A DNA stretch of 54,514 nt from Actinotignum timonense (GTDB taxonomy: Bacteria; Actinomycetota; Actinomycetes; Actinomycetales; Actinomycetaceae), in the NCBI RefSeq assembly GCF_900155575.1, contig NZ_LT706966.1, positions 912,677 through 967,190 of the forward strand, read 5' to 3'. Both the position numbers and the translations under genes were made by a program. Positions 24,799-34,379 of this stretch are shown here, piece after piece. Below the pieces are notes generated by a model. It was not told the origin of the DNA. It saw nothing but the letters and a program-made list of their open reading frames with translations, and did no database searches. Each line of letters starts with the position of its first letter. Positions within the stretch are counted from its first letter, which is position 1.

Positions 24799-26373
24799 AT
24801 GGAGCTCTTTGTCCCGGGCGCCCCCGAGCGCCTCGCCACCACGTTACGTCAAGATCTCACAGGTTATACCACCACACATATATCCACCCTGCTCGGCCCG
24901 GAAGCCACTGCCGCCATGCGCCGCGAGCAGCGCATTCCCGCGCTCCTCGTATGCGAAAAAGCGTGCCACCAGGCCACCGCCCCGCATACCGAAGCGGAGA
25001 TCCTGGCCTGCCAGGTTCGCCTCCTTATTCTTGGAGACACCTTGAGTGCCGCGGAACTCGAGGGCGCTTTTCCTGCTACCTTCGGTGACCGGGTCACGCG
25101 CGACGCGCTGCTCGTTATCGGCAACGCGGGATACCGGGCCCGTTTCCAAGTGGTTCCCGTTCCGCTGGACATTACCCGCAAGGGCACTCGGCGGATCACC
25201 CGCACCGAAGTGCTGATCGCCTCCGATTTCGGGGAACTGGCCGGCCGGGTACCCGGAGCCCACCACGTTATGCCGGTGGGTGGGGCCACCCGCACCCTCG
25301 CGAATATCGTCACCTATACCGGGGGACGGGTTCTGGATGTGGGAACCGGCTGCGGGATCCATGCCATTAGCGCCGCGTTGCACGGCTGCGAGGTGGTCGC
25401 CACCGATATTTCAGCGCGAGCTTTGCAATTCGCCTCCCTCAATATCGCGCTCGCGGCCGTGCGAGTGGAACTGCTCCAAGGCTCCCTTTTCGATCCGGTG
25501 GAAGGGCGTTTCGACACCATCGTGTCCAATCCGCCCTTCGTTATCACCCCCGCAAGCGTCCGGCAAAAAGTCGATTTCGAGTATCGCGACGGTGGCTTCG
25601 GTGGGGATACTCTCCTCTCTGAACTCATCTCCGCGCTTCCCGCCCACCTCACGGATACCGGCACCGCCTATATTTTGGGGAATTGGGAAGTGGAAGACGG
25701 CTGCTCTTGGGATACCCACCCGCAGGTGTGGGCCCGGGTGGCGGGCCTCGATGCCTGGTTCATTGCGCGTGATGACGTCGATCCGGCCCACTACGTGGAA
25801 ATGTGGCTCCGGGATGGCGGCCTACGCCCGCGCGATGCTGGATACGAGGATGCCTACCGTACCTGGCTCGATGATTTTGCCGCGCGCGGGATACGCGCCA
25901 TCAGCCTGGGCTACGGAATCCTCTCCCGTCCGGCTGCCGCTCGCGAACCTATGATCCGCACCGAGGGAATACCGGGCCGTCCCCAGGGTGATATTCGCCA
26001 GCATATTCAGCGGGTTTGGAATAACCGGCACCTGGTGGCCGCCCCCGATGAGGATTTAGCGCAGCGCCACCTCACCCGCACCGAAGTAATCGAGCATCGT
26101 TTTTATGATCCCGGGGCGGCCGATCCACTGCGTATTGTTCTCGCGCACACGGGCGGATTCCAGCAGACCCTCCCGGCCGATTCTCAAGTCGCGGCTTTCG
26201 TGGGTGCCTGCGATGGCGAGTTGAGCGTGGGGGCCTTATGCCAGGCGATTGCGCAGATTTACGGGGAGGATAGCAGTGCGGTCCAAGCCCGCCTGCTCGA
26301 GACGGTGCGCGAGCTCATCGCCACCGGGCTCTTGACCGAAGGAACAGGAATGGGAACAGGAACCGGGAGCTAG
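24799..26373 (+). CDS. SAM-dependent methyltransferase (HemK-like domain)
   Basis: The 524-residue protein has an N-terminal domain (1-165) seen in actinobacterial homologues next to topA. A class I methyltransferase domain follows with VLDVGTGCGIHAISAA (V178 on) binding SAM, ATDIS for the ribose-binding acid, and IVSNPPFVITP (N244). The NPPF catalytic motif belongs to enzymes that methylate glutamine or exocyclic amino groups. A C-terminal winged-helix-like region (QVAAFVGACDGELSVGALC) ends the protein. The target is unknown. The frame is open 1.2 kb upstream, antisense to the helicase; the ATG at 24799 is chosen by similarity, although its ribosome site is weak. Confidence 0.8.
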   Translation: MELFVPGAPERLATTLRQDLTGYTTTHISTLLGPEATAAMRREQRIPALLVCEKACHQATAPHTEAEILACQVRLLILGDTLSAAELEGAFPATFGDRVTRDALLVIGNAGYRARFQVVPVPLDITRKGTRRITRTEVLIASDFGELAGRVPGAHHVMPVGGATRTLANIVTYTGGRVLDVGTGCGIHAISAALHGCEVVATDISARALQFASLNIALAAVRVELLQGSLFDPVEGRFDTIVSNPPFVITPASVRQKVDFEYRDGGFGGDTLLSELISALPAHLTDTGTAYILGNWEVEDGCSWDTHPQVWARVAGLDAWFIARDDVDPAHYVEMWLRDGGLRPRDAGYEDAYRTWLDDFAARGIRAISLGYGILSRPAAAREPMIRTEGIPGRPQGDIRQHIQRVWNNRHLVAAPDEDLAQRHLTRTEVIEHRFYDPGAADPLRIVLAHTGGFQQTLPADSQVAAFVGACDGELSVGALCQAIAQIYGEDSSAVQARLLETVRELIATGLLTEGTGMGTGTGS

Positions 26374-26502
26374 GCGATAAACAATAGAGCGCCCGTCACG
26401 AGCCGCCCGTCACGAGTACCTGTAAGGAGTACCCGTCACGAGCGCCGGTTTTCGGCGCGGGCGTGCTACCGTGTGACAACAGGGCACAAAATATGTGTTG
26501 GA

Positions 26503-26521
26503 GGCGTGACCTTGTCACGCC
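26503..26521. promoter_or_regulatory. Perfect inverted repeat before topA
   Basis: GGCGTGAC CTT GTCACGCC lies 22 bases upstream of the topA start codon. It could be an operator or a small hairpin in the 5' leader. Upstream, 26387-26443 contains three copies of CCCGTCACGAG. Confidence 0.45.
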
Positions 26522-26543
26522 GTGAGTAGTGAGGGATGCAGTT

Positions 26544-29330
26544 GTGACGAAGCTGGTTATCGTGGAGTCTCCCGCCAAGGCGCGCACGATCGGCAGGTAC
26601 CTAGGCGAAGATTTCGAGGTGCTGGCGTCCGTGGGGCACATTCGAGACCTGCCCCAGCCCTCGGAGCTCCCTGACAGTATGAAGAAGGGTCCCTACGGGC
26701 GCTTCGCTGTTGATGTGGACGGTGATTTCGCGCCCTACTACGTTATTTCTGCCGGGAAGAACAAAACTGTTGCCGAGCTGAAAAAAGCTTTGAAGAACGC
26801 CGATGAACTCTTCCTGGCAACCGATGAGGACCGCGAGGGGGAAGCAATCGCCTGGCACCTTTACGAGGTGCTCAAGCCGAAAGTTCCCACCTCGCGGATG
26901 GTCTTCCACGAAATCACTCCTGAGGCGATCTCCCGCGCCCTGGAAACACCTCGCGCGCTCGATACCCAGCTGGTGGACGCCCAGGAATCACGCCGTATCC
27001 TCGACCGCCTGGTCGGCTACGAAGTCTCGCCGCTGCTGTGGCGCAAGGTCGCCGCGGGACTCTCCGCCGGCCGCGTCCAATCCGCCACCACGCGCCTCGT
27101 CGTCCAGCGCGAACGCGAACGCATGGCTTTCGTTTCCGCCTCGTATTGGGACGTGACCGCTACTTTCGGCACGTCCGAACAATTCGAAGCAGCCCTCCAT
27201 TCCCTTGACGGCGCGCGAATTGCTTCCGGTAAAGATTTTGGCGACGACGGCGCCCTCTCCGCCAAGGCCACTAAAGAAGGCGTCCGTGCTTTGAACTCCG
27301 AGCTGGCCGGTGAGCTGGCGGAAACACTCGAAGGCGCGAGGGGTACGGTACGCACCCGGGAAGAAAAGCCGTATCGCCGTCGCCCTGCCGCACCCTTCAC
27401 CACCTCAACCTTGCAGCAGGAAGCCGGGCGTAAGCTGCGCCTCTCCTCGCGCCAAACGATGCGGATCGCCCAGTCGCTGTACGAATCGGGCTATATCACC
27501 TATATGCGTACCGATTCCACGAATCTGTCCGCGCAGGCCATCAGCGCGGCCCGCAGCCAAATCAAGGAATTGTACGGGCAGGCCAGCCTGCCGGAAAAGC
27601 CGCGTTTCTACGGTAAGAAAGCGAAAGGCGCGCAGGAAGCTCACGAAGCTATCCGCCCGGCCGGGGACCATTTCCGCACCCCGCAGATGGTGGCCGGGGA
27701 ACTGTCCGGAGCGGACTTCCGCCTCTATGAACTCATTTGGAAGCGCACGGTTGCTTCCCAGATGGAAGATGCACGCGGGCAAACGGTTTCGCTAAAAATT
27801 GATGTGCCGGTGAGCGGGGCGGCCGGAGCCCAAACCGCCACCTTCTCCGCATCCGGAACGGTGATTACCTTCCCCGGGTTCCTGGCCGCGTACGAAGAAG
27901 GCCGGGATGCTAATCGTTACGAAGCTACGGATGCCGCCCGGCTCCCGGACGTAAAAGAAGGGGAAGCGCTGCTGGTCAGCGCCCCGCAAGCCACCGGCCA
28001 CGAAACGCTTCCCCCGCCGCGCTACACCGAAGCATCGCTGGTGAAGAAAATGGAAGAACTGGGTATCGGGCGCCCCTCAACCTATGCTTCCACGATCTCC
28101 ACCATTACCGACCGCGGATACGTAGAGCATCGCGGCCAGGCGCTCGTTCCTACCTGGACGGCTTTCTCCGTGGTGCGCCTCCTGGAAGAAAACCTCCCCG
28201 ACCTGGTGGATTACGATTTCACCGCCCAGATGGAAACCGACCTCGACCGTATCGCGGAGGGCAGCGGGGACCGGGTCACCTACCTGTCGAAATTCTGGCG
28301 GGGAGATGGCGATAAACCGGGCCTGGAAGGCCGGGTGGAATCCCTCGGGGATATTGATGCACGCGCTATTAATTCCACCCCGATTGGGGAGGGAATCACC
28401 CTGCGCAACGGCAAATACGGGCCCTATCTTGAAGTAGAGGGCTCGGATAAACGTGCTTCGGTGCCAGCCGGCATGGCCCCCGATGAAATGACGGTGGAGG
28501 CCGCCCGCGACATCCTGGAGAAGGCATCCTCCGATGGGCGTGAGCTGGGCGAAGACCCCGAAACCGGGCGGCGCGTCGTCGTAAAATCCGGGCGTTTCGG
28601 GCCCTACGTCACCGAAATTATTCGCGAGGGTGAAGTCGCGCTCACTCCCACCGGGAAAGTCTCCAAAAAAGCGCCGAAGCCGCGCACGGCCTCGCTACTC
28701 AAGTCCATGCAACCGGAAACTGTCACGTTGGAGGAGGCGCTGCGTTTGCTGCATCTGCCCCGCGTGATCGGGCAGGGTGAGGACGGCGTGGATATCACCG
28801 CGACGAACGGGCGTTACGGCCCGTATATCACCCACGGGAAAGATACGCGCTCGCTGGAAACCGAGGAGCAGATTTTCACGATCACCCTGGAGGAGGCGCA
28901 GGCCTTGCTGGCCCAGCCCAAGCGGCGCCGCGGGCAGGCCGCTGCCAAGCCCCCGCTCAAGGAGTTGGGAACCGATCCGGTGACCGAAGCGCCGGTGGTG
29001 CTCAAAGAGGGCCGTTTCGGGCCGTACGTGACCGACGGGAAAACGAATGCGTCGCTGCGCAAGGGCGATACCGTGGAGGATATTACCCCCGAGCGCGCTT
29101 ACGAACTGCTCGCGGATCGGCGCGCGAAGGGCCCGGTGAAACGGCGTACCACGGCGAAGAAGACCGCGTCCGCAAGCTCAAGCGCGAAGAAAACGACGGC
29201 GAAAAAGACCTCCGCGAAAACTTCGACGGCCAAGACGACAACCTCGAAGAAACCGGCTGCGAATAAGACCACCGCGAAGAAGCCTTCCGCGAAAAAGTCC
29301 GCTACCGAATCGACCACCGAGAAGGCATAA
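26544..29330 (+). CDS. topA: DNA topoisomerase I
   Basis: This type IA topoisomerase relaxes negative supercoils. The GTG at 26544 (preceded by GAGGGA, gap 8) gives 928 residues beginning VTKLVIVESPAKARTIGRYL, the Toprim start. TDEDREGEAIAWH carries the metal-binding acids. The active-site tyrosine is Tyr320 in YITYMRTDS. After the core come several Topo_C repeats (GKYGPYLEV, GRFGPYVTE, GRYGPYITH, GRFGPYVTD) and, as in actinobacteria generally, no zinc fingers. It ends in a Lys/Ala/Thr-rich basic tail of about 65 residues known to aid processive relaxation in mycobacterial and Streptomyces enzymes. tmk starts directly after the stop codon. Confidence 0.97.
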   Translation: MTKLVIVESPAKARTIGRYLGEDFEVLASVGHIRDLPQPSELPDSMKKGPYGRFAVDVDGDFAPYYVISAGKNKTVAELKKALKNADELFLATDEDREGEAIAWHLYEVLKPKVPTSRMVFHEITPEAISRALETPRALDTQLVDAQESRRILDRLVGYEVSPLLWRKVAAGLSAGRVQSATTRLVVQRERERMAFVSASYWDVTATFGTSEQFEAALHSLDGARIASGKDFGDDGALSAKATKEGVRALNSELAGELAETLEGARGTVRTREEKPYRRRPAAPFTTSTLQQEAGRKLRLSSRQTMRIAQSLYESGYITYMRTDSTNLSAQAISAARSQIKELYGQASLPEKPRFYGKKAKGAQEAHEAIRPAGDHFRTPQMVAGELSGADFRLYELIWKRTVASQMEDARGQTVSLKIDVPVSGAAGAQTATFSASGTVITFPGFLAAYEEGRDANRYEATDAARLPDVKEGEALLVSAPQATGHETLPPPRYTEASLVKKMEELGIGRPSTYASTISTITDRGYVEHRGQALVPTWTAFSVVRLLEENLPDLVDYDFTAQMETDLDRIAEGSGDRVTYLSKFWRGDGDKPGLEGRVESLGDIDARAINSTPIGEGITLRNGKYGPYLEVEGSDKRASVPAGMAPDEMTVEAARDILEKASSDGRELGEDPETGRRVVVKSGRFGPYVTEIIREGEVALTPTGKVSKKAPKPRTASLLKSMQPETVTLEEALRLLHLPRVIGQGEDGVDITATNGRYGPYITHGKDTRSLETEEQIFTITLEEAQALLAQPKRRRGQAAAKPPLKELGTDPVTEAPVVLKEGRFGPYVTDGKTNASLRKGDTVEDITPERAYELLADRRAKGPVKRRTTAKKTASASSSAKKTTAKKTSAKTSTAKTTTSKKPAANKTTAKKPSAKKSATESTTEKA

Positions 29331-30041
29331 ATGCGCGGGGTGTTCATTACCTTTGAAGGTGGGGATGGAGCTGGGAAAACAACCCAGTTGCAGCTGCTTG
29401 CTGCGGCGCTTTCCGAGCGCGGGTATACGGTTGTGCAGACCCGGGAGCCCGGGGGGACCATGCTCGGTACCCAGATTCGGGAGTTGCTTTTGCACGGGGG
29501 TGCCGTCAGTCCGCGCGCTGAGGCGCTTCTTTACGCCGCGGATCGCGCCCAGCACGTCGCTTCCGTTATTCGCCCGGGTCTGGAGGCCGGGGCGGTCGTG
29601 CTCTCGGATCGCTATATTGATTCGTCCCTGGCCTACCAGGGCGGGGCGCGCGAGCTCGGCGCGGGAATCCGGGCGATATCCGAGTGGGCCACCGAAGAAC
29701 TCTGGCCGGACCTCACCGTGCTCCTCGACATCCCGGAAAATGAGGGCTTAGCGCGCGCGGATGACGGCCACTACGACCGTATCGAGGCGGAAGGCCGGGA
29801 GTTCCACCGGGCGGTGCGTGAGAATTTCCTCGCGCTCGCGGCGGATAATCCGCAGCGCTACCTGGTGCTTAATGCACGCGAGACGGTTGCCGAGTTGGCC
29901 GCCCAGATTATTGCGCGGGTGGAAACTCTGCTGGCAGGCCTGGAAGGTCTGGCCGGCCTGGAAAATCTGGCAGGCCTGGAAGCCGTGGAGGGCTTGGCGG
30001 ATCGCGGTGCATCCGGGCCGGGTGCGGGAGAAGCATCATGA
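29331..30041 (+). CDS. tmk: Thymidylate kinase
   Basis: The enzyme phosphorylates dTMP to dTDP. The 236-residue product has the P loop FEGGDGAGKTTQ (Lys16), the DRY motif in LSDRYIDSSLAYQGGARELG, and TREPGGT. Its ATG is directly adjacent to the topA stop and its stop overlaps the holB start, so topA-tmk-holB form one unit, a standard actinobacterial arrangement. The last 30 residues are an extension of three L-A-G-L-E-x hexapeptides encoded by exact-period 18-bp direct repeats (29931-29984), which is not part of the kinase fold and may vary between strains. Confidence 0.96.
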   Translation: MRGVFITFEGGDGAGKTTQLQLLAAALSERGYTVVQTREPGGTMLGTQIRELLLHGGAVSPRAEALLYAADRAQHVASVIRPGLEAGAVVLSDRYIDSSLAYQGGARELGAGIRAISEWATEELWPDLTVLLDIPENEGLARADDGHYDRIEAEGREFHRAVRENFLALAADNPQRYLVLNARETVAELAAQIIARVETLLAGLEGLAGLENLAGLEAVEGLADRGASGPGAGEAS

Positions 30042-31333
30042 GCGTTTTCGACGCGCTTATTGGCCAGCAGCCGGTTGCCGAGCTCTTGCAGCGGGCGGCC
30101 TGGGCCTCGCGGATCGGCGACCCGGAGCTGCCCGGCCCATCGCCAGATTCTAGTACGACGGCGGATATTAGCAGCGCGGCAATGGCCCAAGCCTGGTTGG
30201 TTACCGGGCCGCCCGGATCGGGGCGCTCGGTTGCCGCGCTCGCTTTCGCGGCTGCCGTGCAATGCACCGGCGCTGTGCCCGGCTGCGGGCACTGCCATGC
30301 CTGCACCACCACGCTGGGCGGCACCCATCCCGATGTAATCCGGATGGATCCGCGCTCGGTGACGATCTCGGTGGAAGAAACCCGTTCGCTGGTAGCATCT
30401 TCCTATACGTTCCCTTCGGTGGGTCGGCGCCGCATCATCATTATTGAAGACGCAGACCGCATGCTGGAACGCACCACGAATGTTCTCCTCAAAGCAATCG
30501 AGGAACCCCCGCGCGATACCGTGTGGATTCTGATTACCGCTTCGCCGGAGGATATGCTCCCCACGATTCGATCCCGGTGCCGCCACGTGGCCCTCCAGGT
30601 TCCGAGCGTGGAAGCGGTCGCCCAGCTCCTGGCCGGCGAATTCGAGGTTGATGAGCGTACGGCCCGCGCGACCGCCCGTATTGCGCAATGCCATATTGGC
30701 CGGGCTCGCGCTCTACTTCGTGATCCGCAGGTCGCGGCGGAACGCGCCGCGCTGCTACGGGAAACTCTTGATCTGAGCGGGACTGCCGACGCGGTGCTCG
30801 CCGCCCAGCATCTCCTCGATCACTATCCGGCAAGCGCGGGTGCGGCGTCGAAAAATACCGCGTCGAAATCCGCGCACTCCGGCACCGCATCGAAAAAGGG
30901 CGCGAAGGCGGCAACTGGTACCGAAACCGATACCGAGCTCGCGGAATTCCGGGCCAGTATTGGGTTGGGGGAGCGGGAGAGCGGTTCGGCTTCGCAACGC
31001 GCCCAGATCCGTGCTTTTGAGGAACAGCGGAAAAAGCGGGCGGTGCGGGAGGACCGCGACTACCTGGATCGGGCCATGCTTGATGTGCTGGCACTCTATC
31101 GTGATGTGCTGGCGGTGCAGGTCGATGCCGGCGTCGAACTTATTAACGCCGATTTCGAAACGCAGATTATCGCTGCCGCGGCGGCTTCCACCCCGGAGCT
31201 CTCGGTGGCGCGCATGGACGCGGTGGCGCAGGCGCGGCGCCGGCTGGCCGCGAATGTTGCTCCGCAGCTCGCCCTCGAAGCGATGTTTATCGACTTGGCT
31301 TCGCCGACTCTCGCGCCTGCGTCCGCTCGCTAG
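30038..31333 (+). CDS. holB: DNA polymerase III delta' subunit
   Basis: This is a clamp-loader subunit of the replisome. The 431-residue protein has the AAA+ fold. GPPGSGRS has Arg63 where the ATP-binding Lys would be, as expected for a non-hydrolysing delta'. A zinc-binding set follows in CTGAVPGCGHCHACTT, then IIIIEDADRMLERTTNVLLKAIEEPP and the sensor ITASPEDMLPTIRSRC with the SRC arginine finger. The C-terminal collar domain includes a Lys/Ser/Ala-rich insert (about 265-300) without counterpart in E. coli. The start overlaps the tmk stop (ATGA). Confidence 0.92.
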   Translation: MSVFDALIGQQPVAELLQRAAWASRIGDPELPGPSPDSSTTADISSAAMAQAWLVTGPPGSGRSVAALAFAAAVQCTGAVPGCGHCHACTTTLGGTHPDVIRMDPRSVTISVEETRSLVASSYTFPSVGRRRIIIIEDADRMLERTTNVLLKAIEEPPRDTVWILITASPEDMLPTIRSRCRHVALQVPSVEAVAQLLAGEFEVDERTARATARIAQCHIGRARALLRDPQVAAERAALLRETLDLSGTADAVLAAQHLLDHYPASAGAASKNTASKSAHSGTASKKGAKAATGTETDTELAEFRASIGLGERESGSASQRAQIRAFEEQRKKRAVREDRDYLDRAMLDVLALYRDVLAVQVDAGVELINADFETQIIAAAAASTPELSVARMDAVAQARRRLAANVAPQLALEAMFIDLASPTLAPASAR

Positions 31334-31359
31334 CTCGCGCTACTCCTTACTTCATCGAG

Positions 31360-32433
31360 CTACTTCATCGAAACAAGGATCTTCACTTCGCCCGGGTTGC
31401 CCTGCAGGCGCTTGTAGCCATCCTCGACGATGCGATCAGCGGTGATCTTCGAGGTGATGAGCGGCTCCAGATTGACCTTGCCTTCCTGCACCAGCTTGAT
31501 GGACGGTTCGTGATCATTGCAGTAACCAATGCACGCGCTGATGGAGCGTTCGGGCATCATAATGGCACCCATAAGATCCAGCTCGAAGGGATGGACGTGG
31601 AGCGCCACCACTTCGAGGTGCCCGCCGGTGGTGAGCACGCTGAGAAGCTGATCGGCCACCGCGGAAATCCCGGCGCAATCGAAAGCGAAGTCCGCGAGCA
31701 CGCCGTCGGTAAATTCCTTCACCTTCTCCAGCAGATCCTCTTCCGCCGGGTTGACGATCAGATCGGCAACCCCCACTTCCTTGAGCTTGTTACGGCGAAT
31801 TTCGGAAGGTTCGGACACGATGGTTTTCACGCCGTAAGCCTTGAGGACCGCGGCGGTGAGCAGCCCAATCGGACCGGCCCCGCCCACCACGGCGACCTTG
31901 CCTTCGGCCTTGCCGAAAGCGGCGCCGGCATGCGCGACCGCGTGATGGCCAACGGAAAGCGGCTCGATAAGAGCGGCCTGATCGAGCGGAATATCGCCAA
32001 CGTTATGAACCCAGCGTTCCTCCACCACGATCTTTTCGGCTAGGCCACCACCGCGCCCGGAGATTCCAATGAATCCCATCTTTTCGCAGAGGTTGTACAT
32101 GCCCTTCTTACAGGCCGGGCATTCCCCGCACACCATAAAGGGTTCCACGGCAACACGGTCACCGGCCTTGACCTTGGTGACGCCTTCGCCGACTTCATCC
32201 ACCGTTCCCGAGAATTCGTGGCCGAAAACCACCGGAAGAGTTTCTCCGGAAATGGGGTGGGGTTCATCAGCCGAGGGAGCCGGTGGCATGACTCCATCGA
32301 AGTACAGGTGCAGATCAGAGCCACAAATACCGTTGTACGCCAGGGAAATCTTCACGGTTCCCGGCCGGAGTTCAGGTTCAGGAATATCCTCAAGCCGGAC
32401 GTCTTCCTTGCCGTAGTAGCGAATAGCCTTCAT
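31360..32433 (-). CDS. Zinc alcohol dehydrogenase, (R,R)-butanediol dehydrogenase-like
   Basis: The 357-residue medium-chain dehydrogenase has catalytic zinc ligands Cys37 (GICGSDLH) and His71-Glu72 (FGHEFSG). Structural zinc cysteines are 101, 104, 107 and 115, and the NAD-binding motif is GGAGPIG. The sequence around YFDGVMPPAP and HPISGETLPVVFGHE is characteristic of 2,3-butanediol dehydrogenases, which reduce acetoin or diacetyl and regenerate NAD+. Sorbitol or threonine dehydrogenase-like use is possible. The start at 32433 has AGGAGGAAG upstream. A possible Crp site lies about 60 bp before it. It fits a fermentative lifestyle together with adhE. Confidence 0.85.
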   Translation of the reverse strand: MKAIRYYGKEDVRLEDIPEPELRPGTVKISLAYNGICGSDLHLYFDGVMPPAPSADEPHPISGETLPVVFGHEFSGTVDEVGEGVTKVKAGDRVAVEPFMVCGECPACKKGMYNLCEKMGFIGISGRGGGLAEKIVVEERWVHNVGDIPLDQAALIEPLSVGHHAVAHAGAAFGKAEGKVAVVGGAGPIGLLTAAVLKAYGVKTIVSEPSEIRRNKLKEVGVADLIVNPAEEDLLEKVKEFTDGVLADFAFDCAGISAVADQLLSVLTTGGHLEVVALHVHPFELDLMGAIMMPERSISACIGYCNDHEPSIKLVQEGKVNLEPLITSKITADRIVEDGYKRLQGNPGEVKILVSMK

Positions 32434-32490
32434 TCTTCCTCCTTTACGTGGGCACGCAGGTTGGGGCGTGGACGCGACATTCTCAATATG

Positions 32491-32506
32491 TGTAGTGAGC
32501 GTCACA
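32491..32506. promoter_or_regulatory. Possible Crp/GlxR-type site before the dehydrogenase
   Basis: TGTAGTGAGCGTCACA matches 8 of the 10 fixed bases of the TGTGA-N6-TCACA consensus and is 58 bp upstream of the dehydrogenase start. A Crp-family gene is present at 13111. Single-site evidence, so tentative. Confidence 0.3.
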
Positions 32507-32629
32507 TTCAGTCTGTCAGAGGGTGACCGCCCGCGCAATGCCCGAGACGCGAAAATGCAGTAATTGCACGGCTAGCGAAATTATGGCGGCCTCCTGCCTA
32601 TTACCAGCTTGCTCCCGTACGCTAGACAC

Positions 32630-34147
32630 GTGAAAAGAACTCTTGCTGCTCTCGGCGCCGTGCTGTTTTTAGTCTCCGGGTGTGCCAATAATGCCCTGGT
32701 GCGTGGCGGCACCGGCAATACCTCCACCGGCGGGTTGCCCGAATATCCGGCGCAGCTCGCCCGGTTCTATGAGCAGCGGGTGGAATGGACTTCTTGCGGC
32801 AAAGATCAATGCGCTCGCGTCCAGGTTCCCATGAATTATGAGGACCCGGAAGGGGCGACCATCGAATTATCGATGCGGAAACAAGAGGCGAGTGGCAGCG
32901 CCGTCGGCTCTATTTTTATTAATCCTGGTGGCCCGGGTGGTTCGGGTCTTGAGTTGCTCCCCACGGCCTCGATTTCTCTGGGCAAGGATGTTGTCGAAAA
33001 ATATAATGTCATTGGTTTTGACCCGCGCGGGGTGGGCGAATCCACCCCGATAACCTGTTTCACGGATGCGGAATTGCAGCAGCTCGTAGATACCACCTAC
33101 CCGGATTCCGATCCGGAGGCGGGCGCGAAGGAGGCCGCGGATGCGCGGCGGGTGGCCGAACGCTGCAAGGAGAAAAACGGCGAGTATCTCAAGTACGTTG
33201 ATACCCGTTCGGCGGCGCAGGATCTCGATGTGCTGCGTCACCTGGTGGGGGATCGCTCGCTCAACTACCTGGGCTATTCGTACGGCACGTTCCTGGGCGC
33301 GCAGTACGCGGATCTTTTCCCTGCTCACGTGGGGCGTATGGTGCTCGACGGCGCCGTCGACACCACCCTGGGCACGGCCCGTCTCGCCACCGATCAAACG
33401 CGTGGTTTCGAAGAATCCGCGCGCCGTTTCGTGGAATGGTGCCAGCAGGAACAGGGTTCGCGCTGCCCGTTGAAGGGGAACGTGGATGAGGGCATCGCGC
33501 ATATGCGCGGTATTATCGACGCCGCCACCGCCACCCCCATCGCCACCGGGAATCCGAATATGCCGCTTACCGGCGCGCAGGCGCTATCGGCTTTCACTAT
33601 TCCGTTCTACAGCAAGATGCTGTGGCCGGTGCTCATGGAGGGGATTTCGGAGGTCGATAAGCAAAATAAGGGGACGGTTCTCCAGCTCATCGCCCTGACC
33701 GGGCAGAGCCGCGATCCGAGCGACGGGCATTTCCTGGATAATTCCACGGAAGCGAATTGGGCTATTAATTGTGCGGATTACCGGCCCGCCACGGATGCGG
33801 AACTGGAGGAAGCCTCGCGGGCTACCAAGGGTGGCCCGCTGCTCGGGGATGCTTACGCGGGTTCGGATCTGTGCCAGGTGTGGCCCACCCAGGCGAAGGA
33901 GAATCCGGGGCCCTTCCGCGCGGCCGGCGCGGCGCCCATCATCGTGATCGGCACCAAGTACGACCCGGCTACCCCGCAGGCTTGGGCGAAGTCCCTCGCT
34001 GAGGATTTAGAATCTGGCGTGCTGGTGACCTGGGAAGGTGATGGGCATACCGCTTTCGGGACCGCGGGCCGGTGCATCGATGATCCGATTCGCCAGTTTT
34101 ACCTCACCGGAGCCGTCCCGGAGAACCTTAATTGCCCGGCGCGTTAG
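32630..34147 (+). CDS. Secreted S33-family peptidase lipoprotein
   Basis: The 505-residue alpha/beta-hydrolase lipoprotein is of the tripeptidyl aminopeptidase/SlpD type. The GTG at 32630 opens a signal peptide ending in FLVSGC (Cys18). The oxyanion motif INPGGPGGSG, the strand GFDPRGVGESTPI, and the nucleophile elbow GYSYGTFLG with Ser217 are clear. The C-terminal GDGHTAF supplies His, with the DUF/TAP C-terminal domain typical of these enzymes (IVIGTKYDPATP). It probably trims peptides outside the cell. There is no obvious Shine-Dalgarno, so leaderless initiation is possible. Its first mature residues CANNALV equal those of the lipoprotein at 1786-2721. Confidence 0.86.
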   Translation: MKRTLAALGAVLFLVSGCANNALVRGGTGNTSTGGLPEYPAQLARFYEQRVEWTSCGKDQCARVQVPMNYEDPEGATIELSMRKQEASGSAVGSIFINPGGPGGSGLELLPTASISLGKDVVEKYNVIGFDPRGVGESTPITCFTDAELQQLVDTTYPDSDPEAGAKEAADARRVAERCKEKNGEYLKYVDTRSAAQDLDVLRHLVGDRSLNYLGYSYGTFLGAQYADLFPAHVGRMVLDGAVDTTLGTARLATDQTRGFEESARRFVEWCQQEQGSRCPLKGNVDEGIAHMRGIIDAATATPIATGNPNMPLTGAQALSAFTIPFYSKMLWPVLMEGISEVDKQNKGTVLQLIALTGQSRDPSDGHFLDNSTEANWAINCADYRPATDAELEEASRATKGGPLLGDAYAGSDLCQVWPTQAKENPGPFRAAGAAPIIVIGTKYDPATPQAWAKSLAEDLESGVLVTWEGDGHTAFGTAGRCIDDPIRQFYLTGAVPENLNCPAR

Positions 34148-34274
34148 CGTGGTGAGCGGGCGCTTCGTGGCGAGCGGCCGAGGTGGGCGAGGTGCGGTGA
34201 ACGCCGGGCTGAGCGGGCCGGGGCGTGTGCTTAATATCGGCCTATCGTCCCAGGTCGGCATGGAATTGCTGCAA

Positions 34275-34304
34275 ATTTCACGAAGTTACGGTCCCGTAGT
34301 GAAG
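34275..34304. promoter_or_regulatory. Inverted repeat in the spacer after the S33 gene
   Basis: TACGG TC CCGTA is nested inside TTCAC...GTGAA. The repeat lies upstream of the candidate small RNA and may be an operator. No factor can be named. Confidence 0.35.
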
Positions 34305-34379
34305 TTGTACACATAAATAGGGAACGCAATTCTTTGCTCCCTTAGCGCCGGGGCGTTATGCTTGTATGTGCTGACGCGG

